Assembly: GCA_903901425.1 (NCBI GenBank)
Contig: CAIURC010000113.1
Coordinates: 1 to 54,070, forward strand
Source: an uncultured Spartobacteria bacterium
GTDB taxonomy: Bacteria > Verrucomicrobiota > Verrucomicrobiia > Chthoniobacterales > Chthoniobacteraceae
Reading direction: 5' to 3'
DNA: 54,070 bases
In this document: positions 26,101 through 33,150 of the stretch, piece after piece
How the letters are laid out: every line of letters begins with the position of its first letter
Position numbering within the stretch: the stretch's first letter is position 1
The notes under the pieces: generated by a model
Told to the model about the DNA's origin: nothing
What the model saw: only the letters and a program-made list of their open reading frames with translations
The model's database searches: none
Made by a program: the position numbers and the translations under genes

Positions 26101-26523
26101 CGCACCCTGGCTGCCGAGTGGGATCAGGCTCATCCCGTGGACTCCTCCACCCTCAAAATCCAGGCGGTGCCAAACCTGCTCCAGTTCACCCCGCGGGAAC
26201 TCACCGTCGCGGCTGGGAAACCGGTCCGGATCGTTTTTGAGAACCCGGATCTCATGCTCCACAACCTGGTTCTGGTTGCCGCGGGAGCAGACGAACAGGT
26301 CGGGACTTTGGCCGATGCGATGGCGGTTCAACCCGATGCTCTGGAGAAAAACTATGTGCCGGCCTCCCCGCTGGTGCTCAAGGCCACGCCTCTGGTCAAA
26401 CCCAACGAAAAGGCGGAACTCCAGTTCACGGCGCCTGAAACGCCGGGAGTGTATCCCCTGCTCTGCACCTTTCCGGGCCACTGGCGCGTGATGCGCGCCA
26501 ACCTCGTGGTGCGGAAACCCTGA
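23167..26523 (+). CDS. Mosaic SGNH hydrolase/PVC-type dehydrogenase/HEAT/cupredoxin secreted protein
   Basis: The 1118-residue product begins with a signal peptide (MRIPSLLPFLIAPCILQA). Next is an SGNH-like domain (LLVEGNSLMERI as block I; the LGIHPNEAG histidine as block V). From about residue 330 there is a beta-propeller of the PVC 'membrane-bound dehydrogenase' type (NPVHMAFDARGRLWVATMPSFP, DTDRDGKADRSTVF, DVTFGFDGALYVADF). HEAT-like helices follow (VAAARLLRF, DPHPRVRMAVIHAV). The C-terminal 110 residues are a cupredoxin with blue-copper ligands: histidine in MLHNLVL and the spacing CTFPGHWRVM (Cys, His+5, Met+9). It is probably a periplasmic redox enzyme acting on sugars, with copper as electron carrier. 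No c-type heme motif is present. ATG 23167 is chosen; ATG 23128 would overlap the upstream gene by ten bases. Confidence 0.85.
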   Translation: MRIPSLLPFLIAPCILQAELDFKQHDTLLVEGNSLMERILEDGTFQAYLHLARPELQLKIRSLAWTGDEVGYRLRPEGYTEHLKSLLQSWPARTVLLGYGMNESFAGPSGVEEFRSQLQILLRETRRLHPEARIVLVSPIAVEEGGPSDAAARNKDIARYSKAIQQTASENGAGFVDLFKASLDAYARKTGPLTQLGIHPNEAGCRVLARTLAGALVGEEPLKNIAPERLTDLAQATQQEARCNADLVRPKNAVVYFGVRKRPEEYAAEMPRYHQLLDLATGVVHDLAKNPGHRFKDAPALTLPAMPEGLSKTDRHGGGIIKPPAEQIEEFKVADGYALNLFASEAEFPELRNPVHMAFDARGRLWVATMPSFPHTIPGSPREDKILILEDTDRDGKADRSTVFLDQLDAVDGIAFHPKGVLISAQPRILLAQDSNGDGKADHVEEVLRGVDVTDSHHGGMIAVDPVGQILFCDGVFHRSQFETPFGVVRGIDSTTYRLDPFSGRVQTEFQALTPNPWRISFDRYGNLYQRYGGGHVLDALPLTWTPLGIYHPYGHSTVLDYNKGCALEVISSPNFPSEYQQGFASATLLGSYFVSISRSAYDKGPVVAQDRLDILSNPNAAFRPVDVTFGFDGALYVADFCSRIIGHAQHPMRDPQWDHTHGRIWRVLRKDGPVSKDWPEIEKASQDQLLALLAHPQDLFRQHARIRLQSMDCLPALQRWIRDFDRTQPAFPQAALEALWVAHARSAQIPGLLSEIAHAKDPMVRVAAARLLRFQASALPEGRDLLTSLARDPHPRVRMAVIHAVAFLRQTDAGFEKALEPLLSAPQPEPAVAQMLADLRHGQKPARARSIPVLEIHPDSLLKHWQMVSEKNEASPAGKPQVERTFRSFVASEHPQDAVLSIRHGFLDVFLNGVQLLSADSNWSTDQQVQLQLPKGLSQIQIVVRRSRSNQPPPASLFDPTGALLAGTRIPTDDSLLRTLAAEWDQAHPVDSSTLKIQAVPNLLQFTPRELTVAAGKPVRIVFENPDLMLHNLVLVAAGADEQVGTLADAMAVQPDALEKNYVPASPLVLKATPLVKPNEKAELQFTAPETPGVYPLLCTFPGHWRVMRANLVVRKP

Positions 26524-26544
26524 TCTGCGGAAACCAGGAAGAAC

Positions 26545-26904
26545 TCAGCGCCAGTGAAAGTTCACCTTGGTGGGCGGCTGGTTCAGGCTTGAGGAGGTCC
26601 GGGGAGCAGGTACTCCCCCGGCACCGGTCCGAGCGGCACTTCCGGCGCCCTTGAGCTTGAGCGCCACCTCGCTGGCCAGATCCATGGGCCAGTTTTCAGA
26701 CAGCAACCTCTTGGATTTTTCTGCCAGCAACCGGCGGTACAATTCCCCAAAAGCCCAGTTGAATGTGCTGCCCTCCACCCCCAACTCGGGGTGCGTCGCC
26801 AGTGCCCGCCGCCGAGATTCCGCGGCGGGATTGGGCTGGAAGCTGCACCCGACCACAAGGCTGAGGGCAGCAATGGCGAAACCGCGGAAGACAGGTCGAT
26901 TCAT
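26545..26904 (-). CDS. Small lipoprotein of unknown function
   Basis: Starting at ATG 26904, the 119-residue product has a lipoprotein signal peptide (MNRPVFRGFAIAALSLVVGC) with a good LVVGC lipobox. The mature part is mainly helical and basic (LYRRLLAEKSKRLLSENWPMD), followed by a low-complexity Ala/Gly/Pro/Ser tail. I recognise no family. It is divergent from the universal stress protein gene and converges on the mosaic dehydrogenase gene, 21 bases away. Confidence 0.6.
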   Translation of the reverse strand: MNRPVFRGFAIAALSLVVGCSFQPNPAAESRRRALATHPELGVEGSTFNWAFGELYRRLLAEKSKRLLSENWPMDLASEVALKLKGAGSAARTGAGGVPAPRTSSSLNQPPTKVNFHWR

Positions 26905-26960
26905 ACGCAGGACTCGGTTCAGGTTCAAACGGCCGAGATGGAAATCGGTTTCGGTGTCGG

Positions 26961-27773
26961 GTGTCAAACATTCCCTCGTTTTTCCCCCACCCCGGCACGT
27001 CCATTCCCCGGGCCTTTTCCGATTTCCTGAGTGTGTGCGAATCCAGACTAACCTCAGAACGCCCCCGGGAACGGGGACCGGAACCCGCCTCGGAACAGCC
27101 TCTGCCCCCGGCGGAGCCTTTGAACCCAGCGGAGGCCTTGAATGCTCCCTTAAACCCGGCGGAGCCTTTCAACCAGGCCCCGGCTGTCTCCCGGACGCAA
27201 TCCGTGTCCCGGTTGGAGGCTGCGTTGCATCCACCGGGTCCGGGCGAGGAATCGGGGGATGGGGAGCGTGCGGCCGCGGGCCCGGCCCGGCTCCGGCGGA
27301 TCCTGGTGCCGACGGATTTTTCGGAGCCGTCGTGCAAAGCGCTGGAGTACGCGGTGGCGCTGTGTCGTGCGCTGGGAGAGGACGGGCCGGAGGTGTTGCT
27401 GCTGCACGCCGTGGAACCGCTGCCCTATCCGGACGAGTTTGGGCTGGGGATGCGGCTCAATGCGCTGCCCTTGGAACCGTGGCGGGAGCGCCTGGAGGGG
27501 CTGGCGGAAGGCCATGTGCCGGCGGCGCTGCGCGGCCCGGTGCGGGTCACCCTCGGCATTCCGCATCAGGTGATCTGCGAGGCTGCGCAGAAATGGGATG
27601 CCGATCTGGTGGTGATAGCCACGCACGGGTACACCGGGTTGCGCCGATTTTTCCTCGGGAGTACCACCGAAAAAGTGGTGCGCCATGCGCCCTGTCCGGT
27701 GCTGGTGGTGCGCGACCGGGAACACGACTTTGTGGCGGCCCCGCCCGAACCGAGCGAACCGAGCGGGCCATGA
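26961..27773 (+). CDS. Universal stress protein with a long proline-rich N-terminal extension
   Basis: Residues about 112-255 make a UspA domain: [20 protein letters not shown] at the start and the ATP-binding stretch [20 protein letters not shown], which has G-x2-G-x9-G-S/T, then PCPVLVVR. Such proteins bind ATP and are made under stress. The first 110 residues are unusual. They are rich in Pro, Glu and Ala and contain repeats of [11 protein letters not shown] type, so the tail is probably disordered. The true start is uncertain; a start nearer residue 110 has not been found with a clear ribosome-binding site, and reading from ATG 26961 is retained. A Pro/Glu/Ser tail also ends the protein. 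Confidence 0.75.
   Translation: MSNIPSFFPHPGTSIPRAFSDFLSVCESRLTSERPRERGPEPASEQPLPPAEPLNPAEALNAPLNPAEPFNQAPAVSRTQSVSRLEAALHPPGPGEESGDGERAAAGPARLRRILVPTDFSEPSCKALEYAVALCRALGEDGPEVLLLHAVEPLPYPDEFGLGMRLNALPLEPWRERLEGLAEGHVPAALRGPVRVTLGIPHQVICEAAQKWDADLVVIATHGYTGLRRFFLGSTTEKVVRHAPCPVLVVRDREHDFVAAPPEPSEPSGP
27109..27174 (+). repeat. Imperfect repeats coding the Usp proline-rich tail
   Basis: Three related copies of a unit like CGGCGGAGCCTTTGAAC (with substitutions) occur here. They code the [18 protein letters not shown] segments of the universal stress protein's N-terminal extension. Confidence 0.6.
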
Positions 27774-27835
27774 AAGGAAAGATTTCACCCGCGTTCGCCT
27801 CCCGACTTCCCAACCCGCCCCCGACACTCCAGGAA

Positions 27836-27849
27836 GCGCCCCGGGGCGC
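27836..27849. repeat. Perfect 14-bp palindrome between converging genes
   Basis: GCGCCCCGGGGCGC is a perfect palindrome between the usp gene (plus) and the dnaJ-like gene (minus). No T-run follows on either side. It may block read-through between the converging genes, but is not a standard terminator. Confidence 0.35.
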
Positions 27850-27897
27850 AAGCTCTAGGGGCGGGGCAGGGGCGGCCCCAAGGTCCGGGGCGCAGGT

Positions 27898-28794
27898 TCA
27901 GTCGGTGCCGCCCAGCTCCCGGATCCGCTCCCAGGCCTGCCGCTGCTCCGCACCCAGTTTCCGGGGCAGGCTGACCTTCAGACGCACGTAAAAATCACCG
28001 CGCCCCCCGCCTTCCACGGGCAATCCCCGGCCCCGGATCCGGAACCGGCTCCCGATCTGGGCCCCTTCCGGCAGACGCAACCGGACAGTGCCCTCGGGCG
28101 TCGGCACATCCAATTCGCCGCCCAGAACCGCCTGCCAAATCGGGACCTCCAACTCGAACACCAGATCCGAGCCCTCGACCCGGAAATCCGGGTGCTGCTC
28201 AAACCGGACCCGGAGATAGATGTCGGATCCTTGGCCCGTGGCGCCCGCCGCCAGCCGGATCCGCTGCCCGTCGCGGACACCCTTGGGAATTGAAACCTGA
28301 TACGTCTCAGTCTTGCCCGCCCGCCGGAAACTCACCTTTTTCTTTCCCCCATTCAACGCCTCGGAAAGCGTCACCAGCAAATCCACCTCCTTGGCGACCC
28401 CGGCCCCTGTCCGTCCTGCTCCGGCAAAACCGGCAAATGGGTTCCCTCCGGCGGCACGCCCAAAAAACTGCTCAAAAAAATCGCTGAACCCCGTGCCGCT
28501 AAATCCCGACTCGCTCCACGCCGGGTCTCCGTTCGGCCCCGCCTGTCCCCTCCCGTTCCGCACCCGGTCCCAATTGGCCCCCAGTTGGTCATATTTCCGC
28601 CGATTCTCGGGATCCCCCAGCACCTCATACGCCTCGTTGATCTCCTTGAACTTGGCTTCGGCAGTTTTTTTGTCCTTGGCGACATCGGGATGATGCACCC
28701 GGGCCAGCTTGCGAAAAGCCTTGCGCACTTCCTCCTGCGTGGCGGTTCTGGAAACTCCCAGCACCTCGTAATAATCCCGAAAACCCTCAGCCAT
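27898..28794 (-). CDS. DnaJ-type co-chaperone of the CbpA class
   Basis: The J domain is at the N-terminus (DYYEVLGVSRTATQEEVRKA, HHPDVAKDKKTAEAKF, with HPD intact near residue 36). A Gly/Phe-rich linker follows (about 75-125: SGFSGTGFSDFFEQFFG). The two C-terminal peptide-binding barrels begin at KEVDLLVTLSEALNGGKKKV and include DIYLRVRFEQHPDFRVEG. The zinc-finger CxxCxGxG repeats of DnaJ are absent, so this is a class B (CbpA-like) Hsp40 that stimulates DnaK. ATG 28794 is preferred over TTG 28806 because GGGG precedes it and the J domain begins right after. It is divergent from the permease pair. Confidence 0.9.
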   Translation of the reverse strand: MAEGFRDYYEVLGVSRTATQEEVRKAFRKLARVHHPDVAKDKKTAEAKFKEINEAYEVLGDPENRRKYDQLGANWDRVRNGRGQAGPNGDPAWSESGFSGTGFSDFFEQFFGRAAGGNPFAGFAGAGRTGAGVAKEVDLLVTLSEALNGGKKKVSFRRAGKTETYQVSIPKGVRDGQRIRLAAGATGQGSDIYLRVRFEQHPDFRVEGSDLVFELEVPIWQAVLGGELDVPTPEGTVRLRLPEGAQIGSRFRIRGRGLPVEGGGRGDFYVRLKVSLPRKLGAEQRQAWERIRELGGTD

Positions 28795-28967
28795 AGTTTT
28801 CCCCAACCCTAGACAGCCCGATTCCTTCTGCCAATGCCACTTTGCTTGAGATCCATCCCCCGACCCGCAACTCCGGATCCCACGCTTTTTCGGTTGGCCA
28901 CACCCCTTGCTACCGATTCATCCTCCGATCGAACCCGTTTTTCGCCTCCCAAGTTTTCACCCGCTCC

Positions 28968-29888
28968 ATGGCCAGTTTTTTCTTCCGCCGCCTCCTGAGC
29001 TTTATCCTCGTACTCTGGAGCGTGGTGACCCTGACCTTCTTTCTGGTGCGTCTCGCTCCGGGAGGACCGTTTTCAAGGGAACGCAAAATCCCGCCCGCCA
29101 TCGAACAACAACTGCTGGCGCGGTACAAACTCAACGGCTCCCTGTTTGAACAGTACACGGACTACCTCGGCGACCTGCTCAAGGGCGACCTGCGGCTTTC
29201 CACCAAGTACAGGGACCGTTCCGTCAACGAACTCATCGGGGACGGGCTTCCGGTCTCTGCAGCTTTGGGATTCTGTGCATTCCTGATTGCGACCTTCGGT
29301 GGAATCCTTCTGGGGTCGGTGGCTGCGCTCCGACAACATTCCTGGCTGGACGCCGCCTCGATGCTGGGAGCCCTGGCGCTGATCAGTGTCCCTACATTTG
29401 TGGCAGGCCCGCTTTTGGCCTTGGTGTTTGGCCTCTGGCTGGGCTGGCTGCCTGTGGGCGGCTGGGGCCAGCCCGAGAGCATTCTGCTCCCGGCACTCAC
29501 TCTGGCTGGACCTGCCATGGCGTATGTCGCCCGCCTGACCCGCTCCTCGCTACTCGAGGTGCTGTCCCAAGACTTCATCCGGACAGCCCGCTCCAAGGGT
29601 CTGGCCGACTCCAAGGTCGTGCTCCGGCACGCCCTGAAACTTGCGTTACTTCCCGTGGTGAGCTTTCTGGGGCCGCTTGCCGCAAACCTCCTGACCGGCT
29701 CGATTGTGGTGGAGACACTCTTCAACATCCCCGGCATGGGCGGTTATTTTGTGCACTCGATCCTTAACCGGGACGTTTTCCTGCTCACCGGCGTAGTGAT
29801 CGTGTACTGCACCCTTCTGGTCGGACTGAACCTTCTGGTGGACGTCCTCTATTCCGTGCTCGATCGCAGAATCCAACTCGATGCCTAG
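28968..29888 (+). CDS. ABC transporter permease, OppB/DppB type
   Basis: Six hydrophobic segments are visible, opened by ASFFFRRLLSFILVLWSVVTLTFFLVRLAPGGP, split here as the first membrane helix and the conserved LAPGGP loop. The cytoplasmic EAA loop is LLEVLSQDFIRTARSKGLAD, with the usual F(I/V)RTARAKG core that contacts the ATPase. NIPGMGGYF follows near the C-terminus. It belongs to the peptide/nickel/opine importer family. ATG 28968 starts the family N-terminus. The next gene begins eight bases before its stop, so the two permeases are translated together. No binding protein or ATPase gene is adjacent, so the complete transporter needs genes outside this region. Confidence 0.9.
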   Translation: MASFFFRRLLSFILVLWSVVTLTFFLVRLAPGGPFSRERKIPPAIEQQLLARYKLNGSLFEQYTDYLGDLLKGDLRLSTKYRDRSVNELIGDGLPVSAALGFCAFLIATFGGILLGSVAALRQHSWLDAASMLGALALISVPTFVAGPLLALVFGLWLGWLPVGGWGQPESILLPALTLAGPAMAYVARLTRSSLLEVLSQDFIRTARSKGLADSKVVLRHALKLALLPVVSFLGPLAANLLTGSIVVETLFNIPGMGGYFVHSILNRDVFLLTGVVIVYCTLLVGLNLLVDVLYSVLDRRIQLDA

Positions 29889-30798
29889 TCCCGCCAAATC
29901 CCTGCCCCCGCCGGGGCTCGCCCAACGCCTGTTCAAAGCCCCCACCGCATGGGCCTCCGTTGTGGTTCTCAGCCTTCTGGTTTTGAGCGCGTTCCTCGGG
30001 CCGTTGTTTCTCGACGCCGACCCGCATGCCCCCTCCAGCTTGCAGTTTTCACCGCCCAGTTCCGCGCACCCCTTCGGCACTGATGTCAACGGGCGCGACC
30101 TTCTCAGCCGCGTGCTTGAAGGCGCCCGGATTTCGCTGCTGGTGGGTCTGAGTGGCGCACTGGTTAGCTTCACCATCGGCACCGCGTACGGGCTGGTCTC
30201 GGGCTACGTGGGGGGCCGGGTGGACGCCCTCATGATGCGCACCGTGGAAGTCCTCTACGCCATTCCGCGCCTGATCCTCATTATCATCGCCTTCTTTGTT
30301 TTTGATCCCATCCTCAAAAAACATCTCGCGGACCTCTGGGAAGGCCGCCTGATCGGGTACTCCAAAATCCTGATCCTGATCCTCTCCCTAGGCCTCATCG
30401 AATGGCTCACCATGGCCCGGATTGTCCGGGGCCAGGTGCTTGCCCTGAAAAACCAGCAGTTCGTCCTCGCCGCGCGCAGCTTGGGCCAGTCCCATCTTCA
30501 GATCATTTTCCGACACCTGCTGCCCAATCTGCTCGGCGTGGTCGTTGTTTACCTGACCCTCACCGTTCCGGCCGTCATTCTGGACGAATCCTTCCTCTCC
30601 TTTCTCGGCCTCGGCGTCCAACCGCCTCAAGCCAGCTGGGGAAGTCTCCTGGCGGATGGGGCTCAGGTCATCAACCCGGTCCGGAGCTACTGGTGGCTCC
30701 TGATTTTCCCGGCTGTGTTCATGTCCGCCACCCTCCTCGCCCTCAATTTCCTCGGCGACAATCTCAGGGACGCCCTTGATCCCCGGCAAAAACGCTGA
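29881..30798 (+). CDS. ABC transporter permease, OppC/DppC type
   Basis: The partner of the OppB-like protein. It has the N-terminal OppC helix, then HPFGTDVNGRDLLSRVLEGAR, the family hallmark before helix 2. The EAA loop is VLAARSLGQSHLQIIFRHLLPN, and SFLGLGVQPPQASWGSLLADG sits near the end. An insert between helices 3 and 4 (DPILKKHLADLWEGRLIGYS) is longer than in typical OppC. The start overlaps the upstream gene by eight bases. The stop lies 11 bases from the stop of the convergent FecR-LamG gene. Confidence 0.9.
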   Translation: MPSPAKSLPPPGLAQRLFKAPTAWASVVVLSLLVLSAFLGPLFLDADPHAPSSLQFSPPSSAHPFGTDVNGRDLLSRVLEGARISLLVGLSGALVSFTIGTAYGLVSGYVGGRVDALMMRTVEVLYAIPRLILIIIAFFVFDPILKKHLADLWEGRLIGYSKILILILSLGLIEWLTMARIVRGQVLALKNQQFVLAARSLGQSHLQIIFRHLLPNLLGVVVVYLTLTVPAVILDESFLSFLGLGVQPPQASWGSLLADGAQVINPVRSYWWLLIFPAVFMSATLLALNFLGDNLRDALDPRQKR

Positions 30799-30809
30799 GG
30801 CAACCGACT

Positions 30810-32483
30810 TTAAGGCAACCGGCTTTGGGCGTGCCGCCGGATTTCTTGTTCCGAAAGCGGCCGGCTGTAAATCGCCATCTCCGCCATCCGCCCCAAAAAC
30901 GGCCGCTCCAGCACCGGAAGCACAGACCCGTTTTTCATCCGTTTGGTGCCTGCCAAGTTTTCCCGCAACGCTCCCAACTGAATCCAACACGGCGCTCCGG
31001 CACCGCCCGGATCTGATCCGGCCTCCGCTCTGCCCACCCGTTTTCCATCCTGGTAAACCTCCAACCGACCCGAGTCCTGTTGTACCACCCAGTGGTGCCA
31101 GCGGTAGGCTAATCCCGGTTGCGGAACGAGCACATTCATCCCCCCGCCACCGCCTGCCGGCCGCCTGTGAAGAAAGCGCAGCGCACTCGCCTGTCCATGG
31201 CCACTGCCAGCCAGCCGGTTGGTGAACTCCACATACCCAAAATGCCGCTGAAACCGGTCGTCCTCAGCCAACCCAAGCACCCCCCCAGAACTCATCGGCT
31301 CCGCGCACAGCCAGCATTCTACGGCATACTTTTCCCCGGGAAAATCCACCGCCTCCCCCACCGCCAAAGCCCCCCCGCGAAACCACGCGCTCCGCGTGCC
31401 CGCCGTGTCTTCCACAAAATCCACGGCCCCTTTTTTCCAAAGTACCGGCGTGCCTTCCGTCTCCCCCGCCACCTGATCGCCTTCCACTCTGTCCAAGCGC
31501 CAGTAAAAAACCGGGCCCGCCTCCAACACCTGTTCCCGGTATCCAGGCGCCAACCTCAAGCCAGGCATCGGAATCCGGCCGACTCCCTGCAGTTCCTCAA
31601 TGGGCATCCGCCGGATCACTCCCTGTGCGCCCACCAACTCTGCCCCCTGCTTTTCCCCCAGGACTTCTGTCCGCACTCCTCCCTGGCCTGGAACCCGGAG
31701 GGACGCCTCGGCTTTTCCCTCGTAAACAGCCAGCCGAGTGCTGCGCCCAGGCGCAATCTCCACCCCCAGTTCGGTCCCAAGATCCGTCACCACGCCTTCC
31801 GGTGTGTCGATCACAAACCCCTCCGCCCCAGGCGGAACCCGAAGCCTCAGCCGACCACGTCCACACCAAATCCGGCTACTGTCGCGGAACTCCAAATCCG
31901 CCGGACCTTCCACAAACAAAAGCACCCCCGAATGAAACCCGATGCTGGCGTTGCCGCGCAGGAGTTTCAGGGGCCCCACCCTCACCTCGGATCCCACCCG
32001 GATCGAGCGATTTTCCCAGACTGCCCCCTCCGCCGAGACGACGTCGCCCAGTCCTCCCCCAGCCGCGTCCGGTTGACGCCCACCCCACATCCAGCCCAGC
32101 CCAGCCAGCAGTACCAAACAGGCCGCGAGAGCCAACACTGCGGCTCTGCGCCACCATGCCCGCACATAAGGTGCCGGTTCCCGCCGCACCTCCCCGAGAA
32201 CCCGGTCCAGATTCTCGAACCCCTCCACAGCCCCCGGATTTTCGCCTCGAGGATCCCCCGCTGCTGAGCCCGGGTTCAGCCAGCCCATTTCCTCGCACAA
32301 CCCCGTCCAGCGCGGTTCCGGGGCCTGCGCCAACCGGCTGAGCCCGAGGATCCAGACGGCGTCTCCGAAAGCCTCCCGGAACGCTGAATCCGTCCGAAGC
32401 CTGTGCACCAGTTCCCGGAGCCGCTCCTCAGGGAACGCCCCCCCCTGATAGGCCCGCAAGGCATCCGCCAAATCAGGTTCCAT
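30810..32483 (-). CDS. FecR-type anti-sigma factor fused to a LamG domain
   Basis: The cytoplasmic N-terminal part (1-107) is helical like zinc-free anti-sigma domains. One transmembrane helix (AAVLALAACLVLLAGLGWMW) follows at about 113-132. Then comes a FecR domain: RVGSEVRVGPLKLLRGNASI, FVIDTPEGVVTDLGTELGVE and LAVYEGKAEAS. The C-terminal 200 residues form a LamG/jellyroll (FYWRLDRVEGDQVAGETEG ... HHWVVQQDSGRLEVYQDGKRVG ... MAEMAIYSRPLSEQEI). It likely holds the ECF sigma factor coded just upstream, and releases it when the outer domain meets a ligand, perhaps a polysaccharide. The genes overlap by 11 bases. The ligand is not known. Confidence 0.82.
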   Translation of the reverse strand: MEPDLADALRAYQGGAFPEERLRELVHRLRTDSAFREAFGDAVWILGLSRLAQAPEPRWTGLCEEMGWLNPGSAAGDPRGENPGAVEGFENLDRVLGEVRREPAPYVRAWWRRAAVLALAACLVLLAGLGWMWGGRQPDAAGGGLGDVVSAEGAVWENRSIRVGSEVRVGPLKLLRGNASIGFHSGVLLFVEGPADLEFRDSSRIWCGRGRLRLRVPPGAEGFVIDTPEGVVTDLGTELGVEIAPGRSTRLAVYEGKAEASLRVPGQGGVRTEVLGEKQGAELVGAQGVIRRMPIEELQGVGRIPMPGLRLAPGYREQVLEAGPVFYWRLDRVEGDQVAGETEGTPVLWKKGAVDFVEDTAGTRSAWFRGGALAVGEAVDFPGEKYAVECWLCAEPMSSGGVLGLAEDDRFQRHFGYVEFTNRLAGSGHGQASALRFLHRRPAGGGGGMNVLVPQPGLAYRWHHWVVQQDSGRLEVYQDGKRVGRAEAGSDPGGAGAPCWIQLGALRENLAGTKRMKNGSVLPVLERPFLGRMAEMAIYSRPLSEQEIRRHAQSRLP

Positions 32484-33033
32484 GCGCCTCCTTCATACAA
32501 TCCCTGAGCATTTTCAACGCCCGGTACTGCAGCTGATACACGGCTCCCGCAGTGGTCCCGAGTTCCTCAGCCAAACTTTCACCCCGGCTCCCGTCCAGAT
32601 TCGCCCGGACCACCCGCCGCATCCGGTCCGGCAACCGCCCGATGCAGCCCAGCATCCGCTGCAAAGCCTCCCCATGCACTTCCTCAGCCCGTTCCTCCCA
32701 CGCATCCCCCAACACTCCCGCACACTCCGCTCGGAACCGTTCCATCAAGCCAGAGTGCTTCTGCACCTGCTCAAAATGTTTGCGCAATTTGTTCCGGGCT
32801 ATCCCCCGCAGCCATCCCCCAAAATCTTCCCCCTGCCGAAACCGGTCCAAACTCCGGTACGCAGCAATCAGGGTTTCCTGAGCGAGATCGTCGACGGCAT
32901 CCAACTGGTACAGATGGCTGGCTAGGTACGCCCTCACCCCTGGCGCATACCGATGCACCAACCCAAGAAACGCATCGCCGTCCCCTTTCAACACCCGCTC
33001 CACCATCTGCTGCACATCCTCTTCAACTCGCAT
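32473..33033 (-). CDS. ECF-type RNA polymerase sigma factor
   Basis: This 186-residue protein has sigma region 2 (FLGLVHRYAPGVRAYLASHL, DDLAQETLIAAYRSLDRF) and a region 2.4 DFGGWLRGIARNKLRKHF, then region 4 with a helix-turn-helix in ESLAEELGTTAGAVYQLQYR. It resembles the planctomycete/verrucomicrobial 'Rhodopirellula-type' ECF group. It overlaps the FecR-LamG anti-sigma gene by 11 bases, so the two are co-produced. The divergent PSCyt/DUF1549 gene starts 118 bases away and is a natural candidate target. Confidence 0.88.
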   Translation of the reverse strand: MRVEEDVQQMVERVLKGDGDAFLGLVHRYAPGVRAYLASHLYQLDAVDDLAQETLIAAYRSLDRFRQGEDFGGWLRGIARNKLRKHFEQVQKHSGLMERFRAECAGVLGDAWEERAEEVHGEALQRMLGCIGRLPDRMRRVVRANLDGSRGESLAEELGTTAGAVYQLQYRALKMLRDCMKEAHGT

Positions 33034-33150
33034 CCCCCCATATTGCCAACCCCAGGACGGGTTCTCACCGAATTTTCAGTATTTTTTTGTCCGCACCCGA
33101 TTTTTTTGAAGTTGGGTGTGAGATTTTGACCGGAACACGGAAGATGAGGC

